The notes: a model not told the origin generated them from the sequence alone. Positions 46,704 through 57,690 are shown, counted from the stretch's first letter. The stretch is 64,000 bases of DNA from JASHUC01 sp035523875 (GCA_035523875.1 DATKPY010000039.1:1-64000); one strand, 5' to 3'. A program made the numbers and translations.

Positions 46704-47629
46704 TTCACGCTCCCCGTCTCGCTCGACTGCGACCACTCGAGCACGCCGATCGCAGCGCCGGCCGGATCGGCGATGAGCGCGAGCCGCCCGCCGTGCCGAT
46801 CGACGCGGGGTGCGACGAGCACCCGCCCGCCGAGCGCAGTGGCTCGCTTCACCGCCGCCTCGACATCCGTCACGCGCACGAAATCGAGCCAGTGCGGGTG
46901 GCGCTCGCGCCCGTCGGCGGGCAAGGGATCGAGCGCGGCGCGCGCATAGCGGTCCGAGGCGAGCACGAAGTGGGTCGCGGCTCCCTCGCTCGGCACGGCG
47001 TAGATGCGGTAATCGAGTACGCCTCGGTAGAAGCTCGCCGCGGCTTCCGTGTCGGCGGTGAGAAGCACGCTCCAGATCCACTGCCCGGGTGCCGCGAGCA
47101 GATCCGGGGGATCCCCGCTCGCCGAATGCAGCACCGCGAACACGGCGCCTTGCGGGTCGGCGAACACGGCCTGCTCGCCGCGCTGCGGGTAGCGGCGCGG
47201 CTCGACGAGCACACGTCCGCGGTGTGCGATCACGGCGCGCTCGGCTGCCGGGACGCTGCGCACCGATAGAAACGTGAGCCACGCCGGATGGCGGCGCTCA
47301 CCGCGCGGCAGGCTGCGGCCGATGAGCCCTGCGACCGGCTCCCCGTCGAGCCGCGCGAGCGAGTAGGTCGTCCTGCCGAGGCGCAGGTCGCTGAACGTCC
47401 AGCCGAAGAGCGACGCATAGAACCGCTCGCAGCCCGGCAGGTCCGGTGTCACGAGCTCTGCCCAGACCATCTTGCCGGGGTACTCCGCCTGGCTCGCAGG
47501 CACGGTGAGCGGCGGCAGCTCATCGACCGGCGCGGCTCGCGCGAGGGTCGAGGCCGCACAGAGCACGAGCGTGCTCAGCAGCCCGTGCGCGCAGCGTCGC
47601 TCGAGGTTTCGGTGCCGGCGCTCGCTCAT
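46700..47629 (-). CDS. Exported protein with two VOC (glyoxalase-fold) domains
   Basis: A 309-residue protein. A signal peptide is likely (basic start, LLSTLVLCAASTLARA, about 1-33). Two tandem vicinal-oxygen-chelate modules follow: about 50-165 (VWAELVTPDLPGCERFYASLFGW ... FADPQGAVFAVL) and about 180-305 (WSVLLTADTEAAASFYRGVLDY ... IADPAGAAIGVLEW). VOC proteins are usually cytoplasmic metal enzymes or binding proteins; an exported form is uncommon. It is coupled with the downstream lipoprotein. Substrate unknown. Confidence 0.85.
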   Translation of the reverse strand: MSERRHRNLERRCAHGLLSTLVLCAASTLARAAPVDELPPLTVPASQAEYPGKMVWAELVTPDLPGCERFYASLFGWTFSDLRLGRTTYSLARLDGEPVAGLIGRSLPRGERRHPAWLTFLSVRSVPAAERAVIAHRGRVLVEPRRYPQRGEQAVFADPQGAVFAVLHSASGDPPDLLAAPGQWIWSVLLTADTEAAASFYRGVLDYRIYAVPSEGAATHFVLASDRYARAALDPLPADGRERHPHWLDFVRVTDVEAAVKRATALGGRVLVAPRVDRHGGRLALIADPAGAAIGVLEWSQSSETGSVK

Positions 47630-47717
47630 GCTGCCTCCGGTGCGGCCGCGCCGCAGCGGCGCTCTGCTCGATCAGACGATCGGCGGCCCCGCCGGTTCCG
47701 CCTCCCCGCTCGACCGC

Positions 47718-48974
47718 TCAGCCGGTGCGGGGGCGAAGCGGCTGTGTCCAGCGCCGTGCGAGCGGCTCGAAGGTCGTCGCCTGTACCAGTGTGCTGAAGA
47801 GCGCGATGGCGTAGGTCGCGGTCACGATCGGCGCGCGCGCCCGGCTTTCGGGGAGCGACAGCGCGAGCGCCACCGAGAGCGCGCCGCGCAGCCCGGCCCA
47901 GGTGAGGAGGCGCACGCAGGCTGGCTCGAAGCGCTCGAAGCGCCGCAGCACCGCGATCGGCACGGCGACACTGACGAAGCGCACCGCGAGTGCGATCGGA
48001 ATCGCGATCAGCGCGAGACCGAGCGAGCGCCGCGCCTCGCCGGCGAGCGCGGTGAGCTCGAGCCCGATCAGGCCGAAGAGCAGCAGGTTGAGCAGGTTGT
48101 CCGTCAGGTCCCAGAAAGTGAACAGCCGCTCGCGCGACCGTGAGGACATCTCGTGCCCGTGATCGCGATTGCCGATGACCAGACCCATCACCACCACCGC
48201 GAGCGGTGCCGAGACGCCGAGCGCCTCGGCCGCGGCATAGCCCGCCGTCGCCATGGCAAGGGTGGTGAGAATCTCCACGGCGGAGCTTTCGACGCTGCCC
48301 AAGAGGAGCGATGCCCCGTAGCCCACCGCGAGCCCGAAGCCGATGCCGCCGAAGACCTCGCGACCGAGCAGCATCGCCACGTTCGCCGGCGCGGGCGACT
48401 GCGCGCCGCTCGCAATCGCCGCCAGCACCGAGAAGACCACCACGCCCGTGCCGTCGTTGAGGAGCGCCTCCCCGGTAATCGTGTTGAGGAGCGAGCGCCC
48501 CACCTTCGCCTGGCCGAGGAGCCCGAGTGCCGCGATCGGATCGGTCGGGGAGACGAGCGCGCCGAACACCAGGCAATCGATGAAGTCGAGCGGTGCGCCG
48601 ACCAGGCGCGCGCCGTAGAACACCGCTCCGCCGAAGAGCGCGGTGGAGAGCACCACCCCCACGGTGGCGAGCACCAGGATCGCCCAGCGCGACTGCGCGA
48701 GCGATGAGACATTGAGATGGAGGCTCCCGGCGAACAGGAGCAGTCCGAGCAGGCCGTGAAAGACGAGCGCGGAGAAGTCGATCTGCGCCACCACCTGCCG
48801 CACCCAGTGCTCCACGGCGGGGTCCGCCGCGCCGAGCGCGATCGTCGCGAGGGACACGAGGAGCGCAACGGCGGTGATCCCGGTCGCCTCCGGGAGCCGC
48901 ACCAGCCGGTAGTTCGCGTACGCGCTCAGCGCAACGATGGCGATGAGCGCGGAGATGACCTGAAAGAGCGACAT
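47718..48974 (-). CDS. CPA1-type Na+(K+)/H+ antiporter
   Basis: A 418-residue inner-membrane transporter of the CPA1 family with about 12 TM helices. Family hallmarks are FGALVSPTDPIAALGLL and GEALLNDGTGVVVF (the ND cation site), then VVMGLVIGNRD and WAGLRGALSVALALSLP. There is no C-terminal RCK domain, so the length is short but complete. It lies downstream of the LLM/dxs group (70-nt gap) on the same strand and may be cotranscribed. The ion preference cannot be read from sequence. Confidence 0.92.
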   Translation of the reverse strand: MSLFQVISALIAIVALSAYANYRLVRLPEATGITAVALLVSLATIALGAADPAVEHWVRQVVAQIDFSALVFHGLLGLLLFAGSLHLNVSSLAQSRWAILVLATVGVVLSTALFGGAVFYGARLVGAPLDFIDCLVFGALVSPTDPIAALGLLGQAKVGRSLLNTITGEALLNDGTGVVVFSVLAAIASGAQSPAPANVAMLLGREVFGGIGFGLAVGYGASLLLGSVESSAVEILTTLAMATAGYAAAEALGVSAPLAVVVMGLVIGNRDHGHEMSSRSRERLFTFWDLTDNLLNLLLFGLIGLELTALAGEARRSLGLALIAIPIALAVRFVSVAVPIAVLRRFERFEPACVRLLTWAGLRGALSVALALSLPESRARAPIVTATYAIALFSTLVQATTFEPLARRWTQPLRPRTG

Positions 48975-49044
48975 GCGTGCAAACGGGGCTCCAGCGCGTC
49001 CGGCGCGAGTCTACGCGGGCGCGCGACCCTGCGGGTGCGTTCGC

Positions 49045-50049
49045 TTAAGCGAATGCGGGAGCCACATCCTCCGCGAAGAGCGTGAGCGAGCGCAACGCAT
49101 CCCGGTAGGGGATGTCGCCGAAGATCATCTGGCACAGGAAAAAGCTCGCGCCGGCCGCCGCGCGCTCTTCCACCAAGTACTCGCGCACCGTAGCCGGGGC
49201 GCCCGCGATGCCCAGCCGCCGTTGGGCGAGCCCATCCCACTCCCAGGGGAACTCGAATGGGAAGGCAATGCCGCGCTCGTCCCACAGAGCGGAGAACGAG
49301 CGCCGCCAGCATGGAAAGGCCGCGCGGGCGATCGTAAGGGCCTGCGCATCGGTGTCGGCGACCACGATGTGGCGGGCGAGACCGAGGAACGGCAGATCGG
49401 CCTCCGCGCGTGCGAGCTTGGCCCATTCCGCGCGATAGCGATCGAGCGTGCGCCGCGCGAGCCCCGCGGGCTGGAGCGACACCACGTTCGCGCGCTCCGC
49501 GGCCGCCCAGGGCGCCGATTCGGGGTTCCCGATGCCATACCACAGTGGCGGCCGCGGGCTCTGGTAAGGCCGCAGCACCATCGGGAAGTCGTCCACGCGA
49601 AAGTGCTTGCCGGTGAAATTGACGCGCGGGGAGGTGAGCGCCTGCAGCACGATGTCGCGCGCCTCCGCGTAGCGCTCGGCCGCCGCGGCGGGGTCCACGT
49701 CATAGAGCGCTTGCTCGGGCCATACCGCACCCCGCCCGATCCCGAGCTGCAGCCGTCCGCGGCTCAGCTGATCGAGCATGCAGATCTCCTCGGCGAGACG
49801 CATGGGGTGATAGAGCGGTGCGACGTAGACCATCGGACCGAACTTGAGGTGCGTCGTGCGCTGCGCGACGGCCGCGAGGTAAACGCTCGGAGACGGCGCC
49901 CGCCCGAGCGGGGTGCCGTGATGCTCGGCCACGTGATAGGAGTAGAAGCCGAGCCGCTCGGCGGCCTCGATCAACTTCAGGCGCGTCTCGTACTGCTCCC
50001 ACGCCGGCACGCCCGCGTCATCGACGTGGTCCATGATCCCGAATCGCAT
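49045..50049 (-). CDS. LLM-class (luciferase-like) flavin-dependent oxidoreductase
   Basis: A 334-residue TIM-barrel flavin enzyme of the luciferase/F420-FMN family. FGIMDHVDD, AERLGFYSYHVAEHHGTP, LKFGPMVYVAPLYHPMRLAEE, LDQLSRGRLQLGIGRG are typical. Substrate and flavin type are not readable. The start lies 3 nt after the dxs stop, so it is almost certainly on the dxs transcript. This links it physically to isoprenoid/hopanoid genes; functional linkage is inference. Confidence 0.9.
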   Translation of the reverse strand: MRFGIMDHVDDAGVPAWEQYETRLKLIEAAERLGFYSYHVAEHHGTPLGRAPSPSVYLAAVAQRTTHLKFGPMVYVAPLYHPMRLAEEICMLDQLSRGRLQLGIGRGAVWPEQALYDVDPAAAAERYAEARDIVLQALTSPRVNFTGKHFRVDDFPMVLRPYQSPRPPLWYGIGNPESAPWAAAERANVVSLQPAGLARRTLDRYRAEWAKLARAEADLPFLGLARHIVVADTDAQALTIARAAFPCWRRSFSALWDERGIAFPFEFPWEWDGLAQRRLGIAGAPATVREYLVEERAAAGASFFLCQMIFGDIPYRDALRSLTLFAEDVAPAFA

Positions 50050-50052
50050 CGC

Positions 50053-51930
50053 TTAGGCGCTCAGCTGCAGCAGCCGCTCGCTCCACCAGCTCAGGATGCG
50101 ACCCTCGAGGGCGGGGGCATCGAGACCCGCGGCGCGGATGCAGTCCTCGCGCGAGCCGTGCTCGATGAAGCGGTCCGGAATGCCGAGGTGCAGCACCGGC
50201 AGCGCGAGCCGCTCGGCCGCGAGGCATTCGGCCACCGCGCTCCCGGCACCGCCGGCCACCACGTTCTCCTCGATCGTCACGATGCCGCGGTGGCGCTCGG
50301 CGACCGCGAGCACCGTGCGCGCATCGAGCGGCTTCACGAAGCGCATGTTGACGAGTGTCATGTCGTGGCGCTCGGCGATGAGCTCGCCGGCTGCAACCAA
50401 GGCGCCGAACGCGAGGATCGCCACGTCGTGACGGCCGGTGCGACGAATCTCCGCCCTGCCGAAGGGCAGCGCGGTGAGCTCGGACCCCACCATCACCCCC
50501 GGTCCGCTGCCGCGCGGATAGCGCACCGCCGCTGGGCCCGGGTGCTGCACGGCGGTCGAGAGCATCTGGCGGCACTCGTTCTCGTCGGCCGGCGCCATCA
50601 CCACCATGTTCGGCACGCAGCGCAGATAGGTGAGATCGAAGCTCCCCTGGTGCGTTGCACCGTCCCCGCCCACGAGCCCGGCCCGGTCGATCGCGAAGGT
50701 GACCGGCAGATTCTGCAGCGCCACATCGTGAATGAGCTGGTCGTAGGCGCGCTGGAGAAACGTCGAGTAGATCGCCACCACCGGCTTCAACCCCTCGCAG
50801 GCGAGCCCGGCGGCGAGCGTGACGGCGTGCTGCTCGGCGATCGCCACATCGAAGTAGCGGTCGGGAAAGCGCTTGGAGAACTCGACCAGTCCGGAGCCCT
50901 CGCGCATCGCCGGAGTGATGCCGATGATGCGCGGGTCGCGCTCGGCCATCGCGCAGAGCCACGCGCCGAATACCTGCGTGTAGGTGGGCCCCGTGCTTTT
51001 CTCCTTGTACACCACGCCGGTGCGCGGATCGAACGGGCCGGGTCCGTGCCACTTGATCGGATCGGCCTCGGCGGGGGCATACCCCTTGCCCTTGCGGGTG
51101 ACGATGTGCAGCAGCTGCGGGCCTTTCAGTTGCCGCACGTTGCGCAGCGTCGCGACCAGCGCGTGCACATCGTGGCCGTCGAGCGGTCCGATGTAGTTGA
51201 AGCCCATCTCCTCGAAGATCGTACCGGGCAGAACCATTCCCTTCACGTGCTCCTCGGAGCGCCGCGCGAGCTCGAGCGCGGTCGGCACGCGCCTCAACAT
51301 GCGCTTGCTCCCCTCGCGCAGATGGGCGTAGAGCCTGCCCGAGAGAGCCCGCGCGAGATAGTTCGAGAACGCGCCGACCGCCTCCGAGATGGACATGTCG
51401 TTGTCGTTCAGGATCACGGTGAGGTCCACGTCGAGCGAGCCGGCGTGGTTGAGTGCCTCGAACGCCATGCCGGCGCTCATCGCGCCGTCACCGACGATCG
51501 CGGCGACCCGCCGGTCTTGGCCGCTGCGCGCTGCGGCGATCGCCATGCCGAGCGCGGCGCTCACGGAGGTGCTCGAGTGGCCGACGCCGAAGGGGTCGTA
51601 CTCGCTCTCGCTGCGCGTGGGAAAGGGCGCGAGCCCGCGATGGTGCTTGATCGTGTGCAAACGGTCGCGCCGTCCGGTGAGGACCTTGTGTGGATAGGCC
51701 TGATGGCCCACGTCCCACAGCAGCCGATCGCGCGGGGTGTCGTAGACGTAGTGCAGCGCCACGGTGAGCTCGACGGTCCCGAGCCCGGCCGCGAAGTGCC
51801 CGCCGCGCGTGCTGACGCTGTGAATCAGAAACTCGCGCAGCTCCGCGGCGAGCAGCGGCAGCTGCGCGGGGGCGAGCCGCCGTAGATCGGCGGGCGATTC
51901 AATGGTCTCGAGGAGCGCAAAGGAGTCCAT
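50053..51930 (-). CDS. dxs: 1-Deoxy-D-xylulose-5-phosphate synthase
   Basis: The ThDP enzyme starting the MEP pathway: pyruvate plus glyceraldehyde-3-P to DXP. The 625-residue product has LLWDVGHQAYPHKVLTGR, ThDP motif GDGAMSAGMAFEALNHAG...LNDND, catalytic Glu region VAIAEQHAVTLAAGLA, and DRAGLVGGDGATHQG. Length is normal. It lies 12 nt after ispA, in a cluster that supplies C15 units for hopanoids. Confidence 0.97.
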   Translation of the reverse strand: MDSFALLETIESPADLRRLAPAQLPLLAAELREFLIHSVSTRGGHFAAGLGTVELTVALHYVYDTPRDRLLWDVGHQAYPHKVLTGRRDRLHTIKHHRGLAPFPTRSESEYDPFGVGHSSTSVSAALGMAIAAARSGQDRRVAAIVGDGAMSAGMAFEALNHAGSLDVDLTVILNDNDMSISEAVGAFSNYLARALSGRLYAHLREGSKRMLRRVPTALELARRSEEHVKGMVLPGTIFEEMGFNYIGPLDGHDVHALVATLRNVRQLKGPQLLHIVTRKGKGYAPAEADPIKWHGPGPFDPRTGVVYKEKSTGPTYTQVFGAWLCAMAERDPRIIGITPAMREGSGLVEFSKRFPDRYFDVAIAEQHAVTLAAGLACEGLKPVVAIYSTFLQRAYDQLIHDVALQNLPVTFAIDRAGLVGGDGATHQGSFDLTYLRCVPNMVVMAPADENECRQMLSTAVQHPGPAAVRYPRGSGPGVMVGSELTALPFGRAEIRRTGRHDVAILAFGALVAAGELIAERHDMTLVNMRFVKPLDARTVLAVAERHRGIVTIEENVVAGGAGSAVAECLAAERLALPVLHLGIPDRFIEHGSREDCIRAAGLDAPALEGRILSWWSERLLQLSA

Positions 51931-51942
51931 CGCGCGCGCCGC

Positions 51943-52887
51943 TCAGTATCTGCGCGCGAGCAGCCAGTCCGACAAGGCGCGCAGCGGATCGGCTGCGCGC
52001 CCGAATGGCGTGAGCGCATCGAGCGCCGCGCCGTGCAGCCGACGCAGCTCGCTCTGCGAAGCCTCGACGCCGATGATCGCGGGATAGGTGGGCTTCGCGC
52101 GCTCCTGATCGGCGCCGGTCGCCTTGCCGAGCGTCGAGACATCGCCGATCACATCGAGCAGATCGTCCTGGATCTGAAAGGCGAGCCCGATCGCGGCCGA
52201 GAAGGCGGTGAGTCCGGCATGCAGGTGCGCTGCGAGCTTCGGCACGCACGCCGCGGCCATGGCCACGCTCGCGCGGATGAGCGCACCGGTCTTGCGCGAA
52301 TGCATATCCTCGATCTGCGCCACATCGAGCGTGCGGCCCTGCACCTCGAGGTCGATGGCCTGCCCGCCTGCCATCCCGAGGCTGCCGCTCGCCGCCGCGA
52401 GCAGCGCCACGAGCTTCAGGCGAATCTCCGCCGAGGCCGGCAGCTGCGCATCGGTTGCGAGGAGTTCGAATGCGAGCGGCTGCAGACCGTCGCCGACCAG
52501 GATCGCGGTGGCCTCGTCGAAGGCCTTGTGGCAAGTCGGACGGCCGCGTCGCAGGTCATCGTCGTCCATCGCGGGCAGATCGTCGTGAACCAGCGAGTAG
52601 ACGTGCACCAGCTCGATCGCGCACGCCGCGCCTTCAACTTCGTCCTCGGTGAGTCCGACCGAGCGGGCGGTGGCGAAGACGAGCGCGGGGCGGATGCGCT
52701 TGCCGCCGCCGAGCACGCTGTAGCGCATGGCCTCGTGCAAACGTTGCGGCACCGTCTGCGCATCCGGAAGACGCCGCTCGAGCGCCCGCTCCATGCGCTT
52801 GCGCCACGCCTCCAGCTGTACCCCGAACCCCTGCGGATCGTACTTTCGGTCCGCCGGTGCGCCTCGGGCGTCGGCCGCGTCGTTCAC
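51943..52887 (-). CDS. ispA: (2E,6E)-farnesyl diphosphate synthase
   Basis: A trans-prenyltransferase of 314 residues condensing IPP with DMAPP and GPP. First Asp-rich motif DDLPAMDDDDLRRG (102-115), second motif FQIQDDLLDVIGD. GGKRIRPALVFATA binds IPP. Start GTG 52887 fits; the C-terminus WLLARRY resembles E. coli IspA. It lies between hpnH and dxs, so it is dedicated at least in part to hopanoid precursor supply. Confidence 0.95.
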   Translation of the reverse strand: MNDAADARGAPADRKYDPQGFGVQLEAWRKRMERALERRLPDAQTVPQRLHEAMRYSVLGGGKRIRPALVFATARSVGLTEDEVEGAACAIELVHVYSLVHDDLPAMDDDDLRRGRPTCHKAFDEATAILVGDGLQPLAFELLATDAQLPASAEIRLKLVALLAAASGSLGMAGGQAIDLEVQGRTLDVAQIEDMHSRKTGALIRASVAMAAACVPKLAAHLHAGLTAFSAAIGLAFQIQDDLLDVIGDVSTLGKATGADQERAKPTYPAIIGVEASQSELRRLHGAALDALTPFGRAADPLRALSDWLLARRY

Positions 52888-52906
52888 TCAGGCGCTCCGA
52901 ACCCCG

Positions 52907-54088
<1,182 letters not shown>

Positions 54089-54091
54089 GGC

Positions 54092-54697
54092 TCAAGCTCC
54101 GGTGGGGGAATTGAGCGCGTCGAGCTCGGCGCGATGATCGCGCCAAATGCGCGCCCATTCCAGCGTGAACCACGGGGTGAAGTGCGCCGCCTCGGGCGCG
54201 CTCATCTCCTGTTGCAGCCGCTCGGGGCCGACCCAGCGCCAGCCGGCGATCTCGCTCGAGTTGATCCTGAGCCGCCCGCCGTAGCGGCCGAGGTACACCG
54301 AGCACAGCTCGTTCTCGGCACCCTCGCTCTCATACTGCGCCTGGTACTGGAACTTGAACAGATACTTGAGCGGGCAGCGCACGCCGAGCTCCTCGTGCAG
54401 GCGGCGGTGCGCCGCAACCTCGATCGTCTCGCTGCGGCGCGGATGGCTGCAGCAGCTGTTCGACCAGTAAAGCGGCCAGAGTTGCTTGGTGGCGGAGCGC
54501 TGCTGCAGCAAGAGCTCCCCGCGCTCGTTGAAGATGAGGAGCGAGAATGCCCGGTGGAGGACGCCACGGCCGGCGTGGCAGAGCGCCTTGCTCAGGTGAC
54601 CGAGCTCCCGGTCCGATTCATCGACCAGGATGAGCGATTCCGAATCTGCTGAAATATCGGCACAGGAGCCGTCAAGGCTTGCCCGAACTGTTTCCAT
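54092..54697 (-). CDS. idi: Isopentenyl-diphosphate delta-isomerase, type 1
   Basis: A 201-residue Nudix-fold, metal-dependent enzyme interconverting IPP and DMAPP. The active-site Cys lies in WSNSCCSHPRRSE, the Nudix helix in AAHRRLHEELGV, and the catalytic Glu in AENELCSVYLG. Start ATG 54697 has GAGGAG 10 nt upstream. It heads the idi-hpnH-ispA-dxs-LLM run. Its presence with dxs shows MEP-derived precursor balancing in the hopanoid cluster. Confidence 0.94.
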   Translation of the reverse strand: METVRASLDGSCADISADSESLILVDESDRELGHLSKALCHAGRGVLHRAFSLLIFNERGELLLQQRSATKQLWPLYWSNSCCSHPRRSETIEVAAHRRLHEELGVRCPLKYLFKFQYQAQYESEGAENELCSVYLGRYGGRLRINSSEIAGWRWVGPERLQQEMSAPEAAHFTPWFTLEWARIWRDHRAELDALNSPTGA

Positions 54698-54918
54698 CGA
54701 GAGACATCTCCTCGCCGCGGAGCGCGCAGGATTGAGGGTCGGTTGAGCGCGACAGGCGCGCGAGACCTTGGAGCGACAGCAACAAGTACCGTTCCCATGA
54801 TAACTGTGACTGAAACGTCTCCGCCAGCACCCAAAGGTATCACGTGGCGCGCGCCCCACACGCACCGCGATGCGGACCATCGGCCGTGGCGCGGCTCATC
54901 CGCAGGCGTCTGCGGTCG

Positions 54919-56070
54919 ATGATCCCGCGCTTGTTTCTCTGGTGTGGCATCGCGGTCACAGCCGTGGCCGCGGCCTACGCGCTCACGGCGCTGGTGGCGG
55001 TCGCGTTGTGGCGCCGCCGCCAAGCCCGCCCCGCGCCGGGCGGCAGTCTGCCAGCCGCTGCGTCCGGGGTCACGGTTCTGAAACCACTTTGCGGTGCAGA
55101 GCCTGGGCTCTACGAGTGCCTGCGCTCATTCTGCGAGCAGCATCACCCGCGCATGCAGATCATCTTCGGCGCGCGCGATCCGCAGGACCCGGCGCTCGAG
55201 GTCGTGGGGCGGCTCGAGCGTGAGTTCCCCCAGGTGGAGCTCACCCGCGTGATCGATTCGCGCGAGCACGGCACGAGCCGCAAGGTGAGCAATCTCATCA
55301 ACATGATGGGCAAGGCCCGGCATGATCTGATCGTGCTCGCCGACGCCGACGTGCGCGTGCCGCAGCACTACCTCACGCGCGTGGTCGCCCCGCTCGCGGA
55401 TCCCGGAGTCGGTATCGTGACGTGCCCGTATCGGGGGATCGCGCGCGCCGGCCATTGCTCGGCGCTGCTCGCGGCCTTCGTCAACGAATGGTTCATGCCC
55501 TCCGTGCAGGTCGCGGCGCTGTGCGGCTCGCGCGCGTTCGCCTTTGGCTCGACCATCGCCCTGCGGCGCGCGACGCTCGCGGCGATCGGCGGGTTTGCCG
55601 CGATCGCCGATCAGCTCGCCGACGACTACCGCCTGGGCGAGCTCACGCGCCTGCAGGGGCTGCGCACGGTGCTGTCGGAGGTGGAGGTTGAGACGGATGT
55701 GCACGACCCGGACTTGCGTGCTCTGGTGCGCCACGAGCTGCGCTGGCTCAGAACCATCCGCGTCGTCCGCCCGGGCGGCTATGCCTCCTCCTTCATGACG
55801 TTTGATCTTCCGGTTGCCACCCTGGGCGCGGCGCTCGCGGGCTTGGCCACGCCGGCGCTCGCGCTCCTTGCCGTCACCGCTGGTGCGCGACTCATGCTAC
55901 ATTTTGCGACTCGGCGATCCGGTTCCGGCCCGTCGCCGCTTTGGGTAGCGCCGCTCAGTGACTTTCTCGCCTTTGCGCTATGGTGTTGGGGCTTCGCCTC
56001 CCGCCGCGTCTACTGGCGGCAGGCGCGCTACAGGGTGGCGCGCGACGGCTCCGTTCGCCCGGCGACGTGA
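54919..56070 (+). CDS. hpnI: HpnI, hopanoid glycosyltransferase
   Basis: A membrane glycosyltransferase of the ceramide-glucosyltransferase-like GT2/GT21 type, 383 residues from ATG 54919. HpnI is known to add an N-acetylglucosamine-type sugar to bacteriohopanetetrol. It has an N-terminal TM helix (about 5-30), SRKVSNLINMM, LADADVRVP (DxD-like), DDYRLGELTR, a HELRWLRTIR element matching the (Q/H)xxRW motif, and C-terminal TM helices (about 290-350). GTG 54844 would add 25 basic residues. It is divergent from idi, with about 150-220 nt between. Confidence 0.9.
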   Translation: MIPRLFLWCGIAVTAVAAAYALTALVAVALWRRRQARPAPGGSLPAAASGVTVLKPLCGAEPGLYECLRSFCEQHHPRMQIIFGARDPQDPALEVVGRLEREFPQVELTRVIDSREHGTSRKVSNLINMMGKARHDLIVLADADVRVPQHYLTRVVAPLADPGVGIVTCPYRGIARAGHCSALLAAFVNEWFMPSVQVAALCGSRAFAFGSTIALRRATLAAIGGFAAIADQLADDYRLGELTRLQGLRTVLSEVEVETDVHDPDLRALVRHELRWLRTIRVVRPGGYASSFMTFDLPVATLGAALAGLATPALALLAVTAGARLMLHFATRRSGSGPSPLWVAPLSDFLAFALWCWGFASRRVYWRQARYRVARDGSVRPAT

Positions 56071-56191
56071 TCGCAGGGCGGTCATCCGTCCCTAGCCCGG
56101 CCCCCAAGGAGTTCGGCCGTGCGCCCGCGAGCAGGGCCGTACAAGACCCGCGACGTGAAGCGCGTAATCCTGAGCTGATGAGAGCCTATCG

Positions 56192-57622
56192 ATGAGTCCG
56201 ATGAAGACACTGTTCCTGCATCCCCCCTCCTTCGATGGGTTCGACGGGGGTGCCGGCGCCCGCTATCAGGCGAAGCGCGAGATCCGCTCGTTCTGGTATC
56301 CCACCTGGCTCGCGCAACCGGCCGCACTCGTCGAAGGCAGCCGTCTCGTTGACGCGCCCGCCGACGGCTTGAGCCTGGCGAGCGTTCTCCCACTGGTGCG
56401 CGAGTACGACCTGTGCATCATGCACACGAGCTCGCCGTCCTTCCCCACCGATGCGCGCGTCGCCGAGCGGCTGAAGGAGGAGAACCCGCGCCTCACGATC
56501 GGCATGGTGGGCGCCAAGGTCGCGGTCGATCCGGAAGGCTCGCTCAAGGCGTCCACGGCGATCGATTTCGTCGCGCGCGAGGAATTCGACTACACCTGCC
56601 GCGAGGTCGCCCAAGGCCGTCCGTTCGCGGATGTGCTCGGGTTGAGCTACCGCACGCCCGAGGGGCGCATCCGCCACAACGATGCGCGCCCGGTGATCCC
56701 GGACATGGACGCGCTCCCCTGGGTCTCACAGGTCTACAAGCGGGATCTCACGATCGAGAACTATTTCATCGGCTATCTGCAGCACCCGTACGTGTCGTTC
56801 TATACGGGGCGCGGCTGCCGCTCCAAATGCACCTTCTGCCTGTGGCCGCAGACCGTTGGCGGGCACCGCTACCGCGTGCGCAGCCCCGCGAGCGTCGTCG
56901 CGGAGGTGCGCTGGATCAAGGAGAACATGCCGCAGGTGAAGGAGATCTTCTTCGACGACGACACGTTCACGGATTTCCGGCCGCGGGTGGAGGAGATCGC
57001 GCGCGGGCTCGGCAAGCTCGGCATCACCTGGTCGTGCAATGCGAAGGCCAACGTGCCCTACGAGACGCTGAAGGTGATGAAGGACAACGGTCTGCGGCTG
57101 CTGCTGGTCGGCTACGAGTCGGGGAACGATCAGATCCTGCACAACATCAGAAAGGGACTGCGTACCGATATCGCACGGCGCTTCACGAGCGACTGCCGCA
57201 AGCTCGGTGTCACGATCCACGGCACGTTCATCCTCGGGCTTCCCGGGGAGACCACCGATACGATTCGCGAAACGATCCGCTTCGCCGTGGAGATCAATCC
57301 GCACACGATCCAGGTGTCGCTCGCCGCACCCTATCCCGGCACCCAGCTCTATCGCGAGGCGCTCGCGAACGGGTGGCTGAAGGAAAACGACAGCTTGAAC
57401 TTGGTCAACGACCAGGGCGTGCAGCTCGCGCCGATCAGTTATCCGCATCTGCCTGCGACGGAGATCTATCACGCGGTGGAGACCTTCTATCGGCGCTTCT
57501 ATTTCCGCCCGCGCAAGATCGTGGAGCTCACCGCAGAGATGATGGGCAGCTGGGAGATGACCAAGCGGCGCCTGCGCGAGGGCGTGGAGTTCTTCCGCTT
57601 TCTCCACGCTCGCGAAGCCTGA
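56192..57622 (+). CDS. hpnJ: HpnJ, B12-binding-type radical SAM enzyme of cyclitol-ether synthesis
   Basis: A 476-residue radical SAM protein. The N-terminal cobalamin-binding-like domain (about 1-140) starts MSPMKTLFLHPPSFDGFDGGAG. The Fe-S motif is Cys209, Cys213, Cys216 (CRSKCTFC), followed by FFDDDTFTDFRPRVEE and a SPASM-less C-terminus. HpnJ is required to turn the HpnI/HpnK amino-sugar hopanoid into the cyclitol ether. It lies 122 nt after hpnI and 69 nt before hpnK. Confidence 0.92.
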   Translation: MSPMKTLFLHPPSFDGFDGGAGARYQAKREIRSFWYPTWLAQPAALVEGSRLVDAPADGLSLASVLPLVREYDLCIMHTSSPSFPTDARVAERLKEENPRLTIGMVGAKVAVDPEGSLKASTAIDFVAREEFDYTCREVAQGRPFADVLGLSYRTPEGRIRHNDARPVIPDMDALPWVSQVYKRDLTIENYFIGYLQHPYVSFYTGRGCRSKCTFCLWPQTVGGHRYRVRSPASVVAEVRWIKENMPQVKEIFFDDDTFTDFRPRVEEIARGLGKLGITWSCNAKANVPYETLKVMKDNGLRLLLVGYESGNDQILHNIRKGLRTDIARRFTSDCRKLGVTIHGTFILGLPGETTDTIRETIRFAVEINPHTIQVSLAAPYPGTQLYREALANGWLKENDSLNLVNDQGVQLAPISYPHLPATEIYHAVETFYRRFYFRPRKIVELTAEMMGSWEMTKRRLREGVEFFRFLHAREA

Positions 57623-57690
57623 GCGACTAGCTTGCGGCGCTCGCGAGGGCGCCGCGCCGCTCGCGCGGTAATCCCCGGGGCACGAGGCTG

